Positions 1 through 6,051 of a stretch of 10,207 nt of DNA are shown in pieces. Positions within the stretch are counted from its first letter, which is position 1. Every line of letters begins with the position of its first letter. The stretch is from Patescibacteria group bacterium (GTDB lineage Bacteria > Patescibacteriota > Minisyncoccia > Phycocordibacterales > UBA12445): assembly GCA_022710205.1 (NCBI GenBank), contig JAKLHJ010000028.1, forward strand, positions 1 to 10,207. The letters are read 5' to 3'. The translations under genes were made by a program, and so were the position numbers. Below the pieces are notes generated by a model. The model did not search any database and was not told the origin of the DNA. It was given only the letters and a program-made list of their open reading frames with translations.

Positions 1-194
1 ATCGGAGGCCTCAGCGTGAATCCCTTCTGATAAATAACCTCTTCGGCACTTTTGCAGTCATTGGGCAGAACAACCATCCACAAACTAGCCACCTTGGCCG
101 TGCTCTGGATCTCATCTGTCTCTCGCTCGTTTTTCCTTAACTCTTCCTCCGTAGCTGGCGTATGCGCGCTGAAATCATGAACACAGTGGCCCAT
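1..194 (-). CDS. Hypothetical protein, 5' part only
   Basis: This reading frame begins at ATG 194-192 and stays open to the left edge, giving 64 residues of a longer protein. A stop codon (TGA) lies two codons before the ATG, so the start cannot be further upstream. A strong Shine-Dalgarno sequence, GAAAGGGGAG at 205-214, ends 10 bases before the start, which supports real translation. The visible protein begins MGHCVHDFSAHTP, then has a charged stretch rich in Glu, Lys and Arg (about residues 17-30) and a segment ending VIYQKGFTLRPP. No signal peptide or membrane segment is seen. I do not recognise the family. It lies 126 bases downstream of nadK on the same strand, and that gap shows no clear terminator, so read-through from nadK is possible. 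The ribosome binding site is identical to that of the orphan gene at 2067-2630, although the two proteins do not look alike. Confidence 0.6.
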   Translation of the reverse strand, partial: MGHCVHDFSAHTPATEEELRKNERETDEIQSTAKVASLWMVVLPNDCKSAEEVIYQKGFTLRPP

Positions 195-320
195 AAGTCA
201 CCAACTCCCCTTTCTTGGTCAAAGACCCATAAGGACGTTATTGTTATTTTCCCCGTTACAAAGAGCAAATGTAGCTTAAATAGAGATACTACGTATTTTT
301 CTACATATGTCCAGGGTCTG

Positions 321-1196
321 CTAAAAAGCGAATTTTTCTTTAAGACTTTTGAAAAAATAGTTTGGTTCGACTTCGACAAAGTTTACCGAATCATCCGACT
401 TTCTTATCTTTATTGTGTCCCCCTTCTTAAGCGAGAAAATGTCGGCCCCATCGGCTACGATGACGACATCAGCAGACTCCCCGCTATCAGTAAGCGTCAT
501 TTTTTTATTCTCTCTGAAATTTTCAACCTTGATGGTCGCTTCTTTATCTTCTTTTATTATCACGCTCGGTGTAGGAATGTTGTGGTCAAAAAGTTCTGTA
601 ATAATAAAGCAGCTTAACTCGGGCATAACTATCGGACCGTGAGCGGAAAGATTATAGGCGGTCGAGCCGCTGGCTGTCGCAACCATAACCCCGCTACCTC
701 TTATATATTGAAGCGGATATTTTTCGATATCCACCGCTAGCTCCACCATGCCAAGAGGATTTTGAACAACAATTTCATTTACTGCAGATAACTCTGAAAT
801 GACCTTGCCGCCGCGAATAACTTCCGCGGCCATCTTCATCCTGGAGTCTATGCGGTATTTACCGTCCATAACCTTCTTGAGTCCCCCCAAGAAATCTTCT
901 GACCTCCTCACAGATGCCATAAACCCGATATTCCCGAGGTTAAGCCCCATAAGAAGCACCCCGCAACCATTCGCCTTTCGCGCCATCTCGATTATTGTCC
1001 CATCCCCGCCAAGTGCGATAACAAGTTCCGGCGACGTGCCGCAATTGTTCAAATCTTTTGGCAGAGGAACGATTTTAACTTCAGGATATTTGTCCTCAAA
1101 CCAGCTCCTTATCTTTTTCTCCCAGGCGACCGCCTTTTCGTTATCTTTATAGAAGAAAAAGGAAACTCTTTTAATTTGTTTTTCGTTATTCACCAC
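321..1196 (-). CDS. nadK: NAD kinase
   Basis: ATP-NAD kinase phosphorylates NAD to NADP in the cytosol and is the usual sole source of NADP. The 291-residue length is normal for the bacterial family. The diagnostic GGDGT motif is at residues 63-67. LGNIGF at 87-92 replaces the usual GHLGF-type loop. The NE pair at 140-141 and GSTAY at 177-181 are the NAD-binding motifs of the family, followed by a G..P segment (GPIVMP, 187-192). The C-terminal half is the expected beta-rich domain. The start is GTG at 1196-1194; an in-frame TAG lies four codons upstream, and a second GTG follows at once. There is no Shine-Dalgarno sequence, but a -10-like TAGATT ends six bases before the GTG, so the transcript may be leaderless. 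The gene is divergent from rsmE across a gap holding a hairpin repeat. Confidence 0.95.
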   Translation of the reverse strand: MVNNEKQIKRVSFFFYKDNEKAVAWEKKIRSWFEDKYPEVKIVPLPKDLNNCGTSPELVIALGGDGTIIEMARKANGCGVLLMGLNLGNIGFMASVRRSEDFLGGLKKVMDGKYRIDSRMKMAAEVIRGGKVISELSAVNEIVVQNPLGMVELAVDIEKYPLQYIRGSGVMVATASGSTAYNLSAHGPIVMPELSCFIITELFDHNIPTPSVIIKEDKEATIKVENFRENKKMTLTDSGESADVVIVADGADIFSLKKGDTIKIRKSDDSVNFVEVEPNYFFKSLKEKFAF

Positions 1197-1202
1197 GCTG
1201 AT

Positions 1203-1231
1203 AATCTAGCATGAAACCTTCTTTCCGTCAT
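1203..1231 (-). promoter_or_regulatory. Putative nadK promoter, extended -10
   Basis: On the minus strand an extended -10, TGC followed by TAGATT, occupies 1203-1211. A -35-like ATGACG at 1226-1231 is separated by a 17-base spacer. Transcription would begin at or within a base or two of the GTG start at 1196. The -35 hexamer is the outer end of the GTCATTGCGAG repeat, read on the opposite strand. The match to consensus is moderate (4 of 6 in each box). Only the sequence supports this. Confidence 0.45.
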
Positions 1232-1304
1232 TGCGAGCCGAAGCGCCTGCCCAGTAGTGAGCTCTGCTCTACTACTTCGGGTCTTAGCTGAGGCGTGGCA
1301 ATCT
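1226..1304. repeat. GTCATTGCGAG repeat, copy A, with inner hairpin
   Basis: The element starts CGTCATTGCGAGCCGAAGC and ends GTGGCAATCTAG, matching the two ends of the shorter copy at 2748-2777. About 45 bases are inserted between the GAAGC and GCAATC parts. The insert is itself foldable: CGCCT near 1244 pairs with AGGCG near 1291, and inside this AGTAGTGAGC (1253-1262) faces GCTCTACTACT (1265-1275) with one bulged base. It fills most of the gap between the divergent nadK and rsmE genes. No coding potential is seen. Confidence 0.8.
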
Positions 1305-1316
1305 AGTTTTTTTTAA

Positions 1317-1330
1317 TATAAAATACACAA
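1317..1330 (+). promoter_or_regulatory. Possible rsmE -10 box, leaderless start
   Basis: TATAAA at 1317-1322 lies eight bases before the rsmE ATG, after a run of eight T. There is no Shine-Dalgarno sequence before the gene, and the spacing would place the transcription start at the ATG. No convincing -35 hexamer is seen 16-18 bases upstream. In an AT-rich stretch a TATAAA can arise by chance, so the call is weak. Confidence 0.35.
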
Positions 1331-2023
1331 ATGAGACTTCACAGATTTTATATAAAAACAGACCTTTCCGGCGACAAAATAACCATCGTCGATAAAGAAA
1401 CGATAAATCAGATTAAAAACGTCTTCCGACTAAGAAAAGGAGACCAATTTATGATCTTTAATGATAAAAAAGAGGAGGTCGTGGCGACCATAAAAAATAT
1501 CTCAAGCGATGAGCTCTCGGCCGAGGTGTCAAAGAAAATAAAAAATGATAGCGAGCCACAAAACAAAGTAAATCTCTACCTTTCTATCCTTAAAAAAGAA
1601 AACTTCGAGCTCGTTGTTCAAAAAGCGACTGAGGTCGGAGTATCAAAAATAATTCCTGTCATATCCGCCCGCACGGTCAAAATGAATTTGAATATTGAGA
1701 GGCTTCAGAAGATCGCCAAAGAAGCGGCCGAGCAATGCGGAAGACAAAATATTCCGGAAATAAGCGAGCCGATTAAAATACGAGAGGCTTTTGAGGAGGC
1801 CGCCAAAAACGGCGTTACGCTATTCTTCGACCGATACGGCGAAGACATCTCCACTTGGAAACCCGGTTTCCAAGTGAATATATTTATAGGCGCCGAAGGC
1901 GGATGGGACGAATGGGAAGTTGAACTGGCAAAAGAAAAAGGATTCCATATCGCCTCCCTCGGTAAACTGACCCTCCGTGGCGAAACGGCGGCGATAATCG
2001 CGACATATTTGGCGGTAAAATAA
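1331..2023 (+). CDS. rsmE: 16S rRNA (uracil1498-N3)-methyltransferase
   Basis: RsmE is a SPOUT-class enzyme that transfers a methyl group from S-adenosylmethionine to N3 of U1498 in 16S rRNA, in helix 44 near the decoding centre. The 230-residue protein has the family layout. Residues 1-75 form the PUA-like RNA-binding domain (MRLHRFYI start, then a KNVFRLRKGD segment at 29-38). The rest is the knotted methyltransferase domain, with KATEVGV at 98-104, EAAEQCGR at 131-138, IGAEGG at 186-191 and the cofactor-binding SLGKLTLRGETA at 209-220. All key motifs are intact and the length is normal. The start is the first ATG, with no ribosome binding site. It is the only plus-strand gene in the left half and is divergent from nadK. 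The hairpin just after its stop has its T-run on the other strand, so it is not clearly this gene's terminator. Confidence 0.96.
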   Translation: MRLHRFYIKTDLSGDKITIVDKETINQIKNVFRLRKGDQFMIFNDKKEEVVATIKNISSDELSAEVSKKIKNDSEPQNKVNLYLSILKKENFELVVQKATEVGVSKIIPVISARTVKMNLNIERLQKIAKEAAEQCGRQNIPEISEPIKIREAFEEAAKNGVTLFFDRYGEDISTWKPGFQVNIFIGAEGGWDEWEVELAKEKGFHIASLGKLTLRGETAAIIATYLAVK

Positions 2024-2050
2024 TTAAAAAGCCGAGCACAATGCTCGGCT
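2024..2050 (-). terminator. Intrinsic terminator of the orphan gene
   Basis: A perfect 9-bp stem, AGCCGAGCA (2030-2038) with TGCTCGGCT (2042-2050), closes a three-base loop. Read on the minus strand it is followed by a T-run and then AATTA. On the plus strand the hairpin is followed by GAATCGACG with no T-run. It therefore best terminates the minus-strand gene whose stop is 17 bases away, and may only partly stop rsmE transcription from the other side. Confidence 0.8.
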
Positions 2051-2066
2051 GAATCGACGTCCTAAC

Positions 2067-2630
2067 TCATTCGCGGCTAAAGTAGTTCCTGAAGAACCTC
2101 TTTACTCTTGACCAAAGGCTGTTCAAAACTTGCTCTTTTTCTACTCCGCTTCCTTCGATAGCCTGTTCCATGAGTTCGAGGTACGCATTACTGCCGATAA
2201 CATGGTCGACGAAGACTTCCCATGGTTCGACATATTCCCGGCACCAAGGATCTATTCCGAGAAAGCCGCTACCGCTCTCAAAGTGGGGCGGAGGACATTT
2301 CCTTCCGGGACAAACGACTTCTCCGTTGTAATAGAGCTCCTCGAACTTAACTTCGCATCGACGCAGTACCGGCAGCATATTTCTTCTTACGATGAAACGA
2401 CATTTTCCGAAAAAATATATACGAGTACCTGCGCTTTTTTCAAGCGCATAGACAATCGCCAAGTCACGATCGTAATTGAGCCATGAAGTTAATCGAATGA
2501 GCGTCCGACTATCCGGACCGAAATCATCCTCTTCACGCTGACGCTCGCCCTCGATCATGTTTCGAAGATGTCTTTGGGTAATTGGATCCTTCGAGAACTC
2601 GTCCGGATGAATACTTCCTCCGATGATCAC
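2067..2630 (-). CDS. Hypothetical protein, 187 aa, cysteine-containing
   Basis: I do not recognise this protein. The start is GTG at 2630-2628, chosen because GAAAGGGGAG at 2638-2647 lies seven bases upstream; an ATG within that spacer is in another frame that soon stops. The protein appears soluble, with no signal peptide or membrane span. It has an acidic, Arg-rich first third (residues 20-40), a central beta-looking part with Cys 77 and Cys 92, then CPGRKCPPP at 107-115 and Cys 130. The CxxxxC pair plus Cys 130 could bind a metal, but this is a guess. The last dozen residues (VKRFFRNYFSRE) are basic and amphipathic. It has its own promoter and terminator, so it is a single-gene unit between rsmE and fusA. 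Its base composition looks more GC-rich than the neighbouring ribosomal genes, which may reflect transfer or simply weak codon selection. Confidence 0.75.
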   Translation of the reverse strand: MIIGGSIHPDEFSKDPITQRHLRNMIEGERQREEDDFGPDSRTLIRLTSWLNYDRDLAIVYALEKSAGTRIYFFGKCRFIVRRNMLPVLRRCEVKFEELYYNGEVVCPGRKCPPPHFESGSGFLGIDPWCREYVEPWEVFVDHVIGSNAYLELMEQAIEGSGVEKEQVLNSLWSRVKRFFRNYFSRE

Positions 2631-2637
2631 ACGCCAT

Positions 2638-2699
2638 CTCCCCTTTCAATGTTCGATTTATTCCGAAACCAATCTAGCACACGGGCCACGCAAACACAA
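2638..2699 (-). promoter_or_regulatory. Promoter and strong RBS of the orphan gene
   Basis: On the minus strand a -35-like TTGTGT (2694-2699) is separated by 17 bases from TAGATT (2671-2676), which is preceded by TGC as an extended -10. The predicted transcript would have a leader of about 34 bases carrying the ribosome binding site GAAAGGGGAG (2638-2647), seven bases before the GTG start. The same nine bases TGCTAGATT occur before nadK. Confidence 0.5.
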
Positions 2700-2731
2700 A
2701 ACCACTTGGGCATGACATGTCCAAGTGGTTT
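2691..2731 (-). terminator. Intrinsic terminator downstream of fusA
   Basis: AAACCACTTGGGC (2699-2711) pairs with GTCCAAGTGGTTT (2719-2731) around a seven-base loop; one pair is a mismatch or wobble depending on the strand. On the minus strand the stem ends in a T-run followed by GTGTTTG. It lies 64 bases past the fusA stop, beyond a GTCATTGCGAG repeat. The plus-strand side is followed by a shorter T-rich stretch, so it may also work in the other direction. Confidence 0.7.
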
Positions 2732-2747
2732 CTAATATATTTAACTT

Positions 2748-2777
2748 CTGGATTGCTTCGCTACGCTCGCAATGACG
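2748..2777. repeat. GTCATTGCGAG repeat, copy B, simple form
   Basis: This 30-base copy, read on the minus strand, runs CGTCATTGCGAGCG then TAGCGAAGCAATCCAG. It has no inserted palindrome and seems to be the basic unit of the family found at 1226-1304 and 9649-9742. It lies just after the fusA stop codon and before the fusA terminator, so it should be part of the fusA 3' untranslated RNA. Confidence 0.85.
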
Positions 2778-2794
2778 ATTTAGCGATTTTATAA

Positions 2795-4939
2795 CTACTT
2801 TTTTCCTGCAACGATGGCAGCCTCAACGTTCTTTGGAACGATCTCGTATCTATCAAATTCCATTACGAAGCTGGCTCGTCCTTCTGTCATAGATCTCAAG
2901 GTTGTAACGTAACCGAACATTTCAGACAATGGAACCTTGGCCTTGATAGCCTTAACTCCGTATCTGTCCTCCATTCCTTCGATCTGACCTCTTCTTCCGC
3001 TTAGGTTTCCGGTGACATCACCCATGAACTTCTCCGGAGTCGTAACCTCAACTTTCATTATCGGCTCAAGTATAACCGGTCTAGCTCTCTTGCAAGCATC
3101 CTGGAAGGCCATAGAACCTGCGAGTTTGAACGCCATTTCTGAAGAGTCAACATCGTGTGAAGAACCGAATGTAAGCTCTACCGACACGTCAACAATAGGG
3201 AATCCTGCAACAATACCTTTTCCGAGAGCTTCCCTAACACCTTTTTCGACAGCCGGAATGAATTCCTGAGGGATAACACCTCCTTTAATCGAGTTGATGA
3301 ACTCAAAATGGTCATCTCTTTTAACGTTCTTTGGAATTTTTGCACCCTCTTCAAGCGGCTTAAGAGGTCTGACGGTGAGCACGCAGTGACCGTATTGTCC
3401 CTTACCTCCGGACTGCTTGATATATTTGTTTTCAGCTTCAGCTTCTGTTGTGACGGTCTCTCTATATGCAACCTGCGGCTTGCCTGTATTTGCGTTTACT
3501 CCAAACTCTCTCTTCATTCTGTCTACCAAGATCTCGAGGTGGAGCTCTCCCATTCCTGCGATAATTGTTTCCAATGTTTCTTCATCTGTCTTTACCTTAA
3601 ATGTCGGATCTTCGTCAGAAAGCCTCTTCAAGGCAAACGACATCTTCTCCTGGTCGGCCTTTGTCTTCGGCTCAATCTTTAATTCCACAACAGGATTTGG
3701 GAATACTATCTTATTCAAAATAATCGGCTTGTCTTCATCACAAAGAGTATCGGATGTTTTAGCGTCCTTTAATCCTACAACCGCCGCAATTTCTCCTGCG
3801 AAGACCTGCTGTATTTCCTCTCTATCGTTAGCATGCATTCTAAGGATTCTTCCTACTCTTTCTTTTGTTCCCTTTGTGGAATTGTAGACATAGCTACCGG
3901 ACGAAAGGACTCCTGAGTAAACTCTAACGTATGTAAGTTGTCCCACGAATGGATCTGACTGAAGTTTAAATGCCATAGCGGCCAAAGGTTCGGCATCGGA
4001 AGCCTTTCTTTCAAGCTCGGCCTCTGTGGCGGGATCGAATCCTTTTACAGGAGGAATATCAACCGGAGCAGGCAAGAAGTCTATAACAGCATCCAAAACT
4101 AATTGAACTCCCTTGTTCTTAAGAGCGGATCCGCAGAAAAGAGGGAAAAGCTTGTTGGCGATAACCTCTCTTCTAATAACTTTCTTTAATTCATCAAGAT
4201 TAATTTCCTTACCCTCAAGATATTCATTCATCAGCTTGTCATCATGCTCGACAATTCTCTCAAGAGTATCCGCTCTTGCGGCCTTTGCATCAGCAAGCAA
4301 ATTTTCAGGGATGTCCTTCTCAACAATCTTGTTTCCCATATCTCCCTCGAAGTAATATGCCTTCATTCTGAGAAGGTCGATAACTCCTTCGTGATTTTCC
4401 TCTGTTCCAATAGGGAGCTGCATTCTAACGCAGTTCTTGTTCAATCTTTCCAAAATTGTTTTATAGCAGTGGTCGAAAGATGCGCCGATTCTGTCCATTT
4501 TATTAGCAAAACAGATTCTTGGAACTTTATATTTATCAGCCTGCCTCCAAACTGTCTCCGACTGAGGCTCTACTCCTGCGACTCCGTCAAATACGACAAC
4601 TCCTCCGTCGAGAACCTTTAGGGATCTTTCAACCTCTGCCGTGAAGTCTACGTGGCCCGGAGTATCAATAATGTTAAATTGGCACCTCTTTGATGTATCC
4701 CCCTCCGGCATGTATGAAGGGCTCCAGAAAGCCGTAATAGCGGCCGAGGTGATAGTAATACCTCTTTCTCTTTCCTGTTCCATCCAGTCTGTAGTAGTCT
4801 CTCCCTCGTGAACTTCACCTATCTTGTGTTTCTTTCCGGTATAATACAAAACTCTTTCGGAAGTTGTTGTTTTTCCGGCATCTATGTGCGCGATGATTCC
4901 GAAATTTCTTACTTTTTCTATAGGCGAGAGACGTTCCAT
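2795..4939 (-). CDS. fusA: Elongation factor G
   Basis: EF-G is the GTPase that drives translocation of tRNA and mRNA on the ribosome and, with RRF, ribosome recycling. The 714-residue protein is complete and close to the usual 690-710. GTPase motifs are intact: AHIDAGKT at 17-24 (P-loop), RGITI at 59-63 (switch I), DTPGH at 92-96 (switch II) and NKMD at 146-149. Further on are the domain II beta barrel, the GKGQYGHC segment at the start of domain IV, and the C-terminal domain ending near EIVPKNVEAAIVAGKK. The start ATG is supported by the standard N-terminus before the P-loop. No Shine-Dalgarno sequence is seen. Upstream is an AT-rich heptad array that contains two TATAAT sequences, plus TGTAAT eight bases before the ATG, so a separate promoter is likely. 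A terminator separates it from rpsG, and tuf is not adjacent. Confidence 0.98.
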   Translation of the reverse strand: MERLSPIEKVRNFGIIAHIDAGKTTTSERVLYYTGKKHKIGEVHEGETTTDWMEQERERGITITSAAITAFWSPSYMPEGDTSKRCQFNIIDTPGHVDFTAEVERSLKVLDGGVVVFDGVAGVEPQSETVWRQADKYKVPRICFANKMDRIGASFDHCYKTILERLNKNCVRMQLPIGTEENHEGVIDLLRMKAYYFEGDMGNKIVEKDIPENLLADAKAARADTLERIVEHDDKLMNEYLEGKEINLDELKKVIRREVIANKLFPLFCGSALKNKGVQLVLDAVIDFLPAPVDIPPVKGFDPATEAELERKASDAEPLAAMAFKLQSDPFVGQLTYVRVYSGVLSSGSYVYNSTKGTKERVGRILRMHANDREEIQQVFAGEIAAVVGLKDAKTSDTLCDEDKPIILNKIVFPNPVVELKIEPKTKADQEKMSFALKRLSDEDPTFKVKTDEETLETIIAGMGELHLEILVDRMKREFGVNANTGKPQVAYRETVTTEAEAENKYIKQSGGKGQYGHCVLTVRPLKPLEEGAKIPKNVKRDDHFEFINSIKGGVIPQEFIPAVEKGVREALGKGIVAGFPIVDVSVELTFGSSHDVDSSEMAFKLAGSMAFQDACKRARPVILEPIMKVEVTTPEKFMGDVTGNLSGRRGQIEGMEDRYGVKAIKAKVPLSEMFGYVTTLRSMTEGRASFVMEFDRYEIVPKNVEAAIVAGKK

Positions 4940-4946
4940 AATGTTT

Positions 4947-4974
4947 AATTACAAATTATAAATTATAAATTTAA
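4947..4974. repeat. Heptad array AATTNNN, four units, fusA leader
   Basis: Four 7-bp units follow without gaps: AATTACA, AATTATA, AATTATA and AATTTAA. Read on the minus strand this array supplies two TATAAT boxes just before fusA. It is the same kind of array as at 5009-5043 and 9745-9779. Confidence 0.7.
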
Positions 4975-5008
4975 ATACAAAAAACTTCGGTTTCAATTAC
5001 CGGAAATT

Positions 5009-5043
5009 AATTCGTAATTGGTAATTGATAATTTAAAATTTTC
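5009..5043. repeat. Heptad array AATTNNN, five units, rpsG-fusA gap
   Basis: Five 7-bp units follow in phase: AATTCGT, AATTGGT, AATTGAT, AATTTAA and AATTTTC. The last two run into the left arm of the hairpin terminator at 5035-5064. The AATTCGTAATT junction (5009-5019) recurs exactly at 9745-9755. Confidence 0.7.
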
Positions 5044-5064
5044 ACAGCTGTCTGTGAAAATTTT
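5035..5064 (-). terminator. Hairpin terminator between rpsG and fusA
   Basis: AAAATTTTCACAG (5035-5047) and CTGTGAAAATTTT (5052-5064) form a perfect 13-bp stem with a four-base loop. It lies five bases past the rpsG stop codon on the minus strand. The outer half of the stem is A:T only, so the T-tract is part of the stem, as in bidirectional terminators. It implies that rpsL-rpsG transcripts end, at least partly, before fusA. Confidence 0.8.
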
Positions 5065-5068
5065 TGAG

Positions 5069-5539
5069 CTACCAAGCAAAGTGTGCGAACGCTCGGTTGG
5101 CCTCGGCCATCTTGTGTGTATTTTCTTTCTTTTTGAAAGCTTCTCCTTCGTTCTTGCTGGCCAGTATTATCTCATCCGCAAGTCTTGAAGCCATAGGCAT
5201 ACCTTTTTTGCCCTCAGCGGCCAAAATTATCCATCTCATGGCTAGAGCCATTCTTCTGTTTGGCTTAACTTCTCTAGGAACCTGATATGTAGCACCTCCG
5301 ATTCTTCTGGATCTTACCTCTGTGACAGGACCGACGTTGTTCAGGGCGCTTTCAAAAACCTCTATAGGCTTGTCTGTTTTTGCTTTCTCCCCTACTTCCT
5401 TAAGAGCATCATAAACGACCGTCCTCGCGGTATTCTTCTTTCCGCCAATCATTATGTAATTTATAAACTTAGCTAGATCTACTGACTTGTAGACTGTATC
5501 CGGCTGTATAGGTTTTCTTGCTTTTATTTTTCTTCTCAT
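5069..5539 (-). CDS. rpsG: Ribosomal protein uS7
   Basis: uS7 binds the 3' major domain of 16S rRNA, starts assembly of the head of the 30S subunit and lies near the E site. The 156-residue length is typical. Recognisable segments are VVYDAL at 41-46, IGGATYQVPREV at 80-91, RWIILAAEGKKGMPMASRLADEI across 102-124, and the C-terminus THKMAEANRAFAHFAW. The start ATG lies seven bases after the rpsL stop with no strong Shine-Dalgarno sequence, so translation is probably coupled to rpsL. It forms the usual rpsL-rpsG pair of the str operon. Confidence 0.98.
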   Translation of the reverse strand: MRRKIKARKPIQPDTVYKSVDLAKFINYIMIGGKKNTARTVVYDALKEVGEKAKTDKPIEVFESALNNVGPVTEVRSRRIGGATYQVPREVKPNRRMALAMRWIILAAEGKKGMPMASRLADEIILASKNEGEAFKKKENTHKMAEANRAFAHFAW

Positions 5540-5546
5540 TGTTTAG

Positions 5547-5963
5547 TTATTTAGCCTTTGGCTTCTTCATTCCATACTTGCTTCTGCCCTGTCTTCTTGT
5601 GTCGACACCGGCGCAATCAAGCATTCCTCTTACGATGTGATATCGTACTCCCGGAAGATCCTTAACCTTTCCTCCTCTGATAACGACAACGGAGTGCTCC
5701 TGCAAATTGTGTCCGATTCCCGGAATATATGCCGTAACCTCCATACCGTTTGTGAGCCTTACTCTCGCAATCTTTCTGAGAGCTGAGTTAGGTTTCTTTG
5801 GTGTAGTTGTTTTTACAACCGTGCAAACTCCTCTTTTGAATGGAGACGGGTAAACAACGGGTCTGTTCTTTTTAACATTAAAACCCTTGGCCAAAGCCAC
5901 TGTTCTTGTTCTCACGCTGACCTTTTTCCTAGGTCTTTTTACTAATTGGTTTATTGTTGACAT
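5547..5963 (-). CDS. rpsL: Ribosomal protein uS12
   Basis: uS12 lies at the decoding centre of the 30S subunit and helps control translation accuracy. The 138-residue protein has TTTPKKPNSALRK at 52-64, whose second Lys (57) corresponds to the streptomycin-related Lys43 of E. coli, then IPGIGHNLQEHSVV, KDLPGVRYH and the tail RSKYGMKKPKAK. Compared with E. coli S12 (124 aa) it carries about 14 extra residues before FKRGVCT (around 27-42). An extension of similar size and place is known in Bacillus S12, so this is a known variant. The start ATG has no Shine-Dalgarno sequence; a -10-like TATATT ends ten bases before it, implying a leader of only a few bases. It is first in the rpsL-rpsG unit. 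Confidence 0.98.
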   Translation of the reverse strand: MSTINQLVKRPRKKVSVRTRTVALAKGFNVKKNRPVVYPSPFKRGVCTVVKTTTPKKPNSALRKIARVRLTNGMEVTAYIPGIGHNLQEHSVVVIRGGKVKDLPGVRYHIVRGMLDCAGVDTRRQGRSKYGMKKPKAK

Positions 5964-5973
5964 CGTAGGCGAT

Positions 5974-6001
5974 AATATAGCAGGTCTGTAAAATAAATCA
6001 A
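5974..6001 (-). promoter_or_regulatory. Putative rpsL promoter, extended -10
   Basis: On the minus strand TTGATT (5996-6001) is followed after 16 bases by TATATT (5974-5979), preceded by TGC. The ATG of rpsL is ten bases past the -10 box, so the mRNA should begin about three bases before the start codon. This is the best promoter match in the window (4 of 6 and 5 of 6). Confidence 0.6.
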
Positions 6002-6051
6002 GGGGGGCCTAGGGGGAACAGGGTCTCGCCTCAAAATGCCTGCAACAAAAC

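Noticed and set aside
195..320. Possible tRNA or terminator between nadK and the left-edge gene
   Set aside because: No cloverleaf, TTCGA-type loop or GC-rich hairpin with a T-run was found. Only a short AT-rich palindrome near ATACTACGTAT is present.
137..379. Minus-strand 80-residue open frame after nadK
   Set aside because: It overlaps the nadK end and the better supported gene starting at 194 in another frame. It has no ribosome binding site.
162..617. Plus-strand 151-residue open frame
   Set aside because: It lies mostly opposite nadK, whose motifs are clear, has no ribosome binding site and no protein-like composition.
1226..1304. CRISPR or riboswitch at the nadK-rsmE gap
   Set aside because: There is a single folded repeat without spaced direct repeats, and the fold matches a dispersed element rather than any riboswitch I know.
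2030..2050. Hairpin after rsmE as the rsmE terminator
   Set aside because: The T-run is on the minus side only, so it fits the convergent orphan gene better. An effect on rsmE transcription cannot be excluded.
3178..3471. Open frames inside fusA on both strands (for example 3178-3471, 3308-3682 and 3417-3887)
   Set aside because: All lie within the intact fusA frame and show no independent signals.
5836..5885. Extra loop of about 14 residues in uS12 near the decoding centre
   Set aside because: It first looked new against E. coli S12, but a similar extension in the same place occurs in Bacillus S12, which is also 138 residues. It is a known variant.
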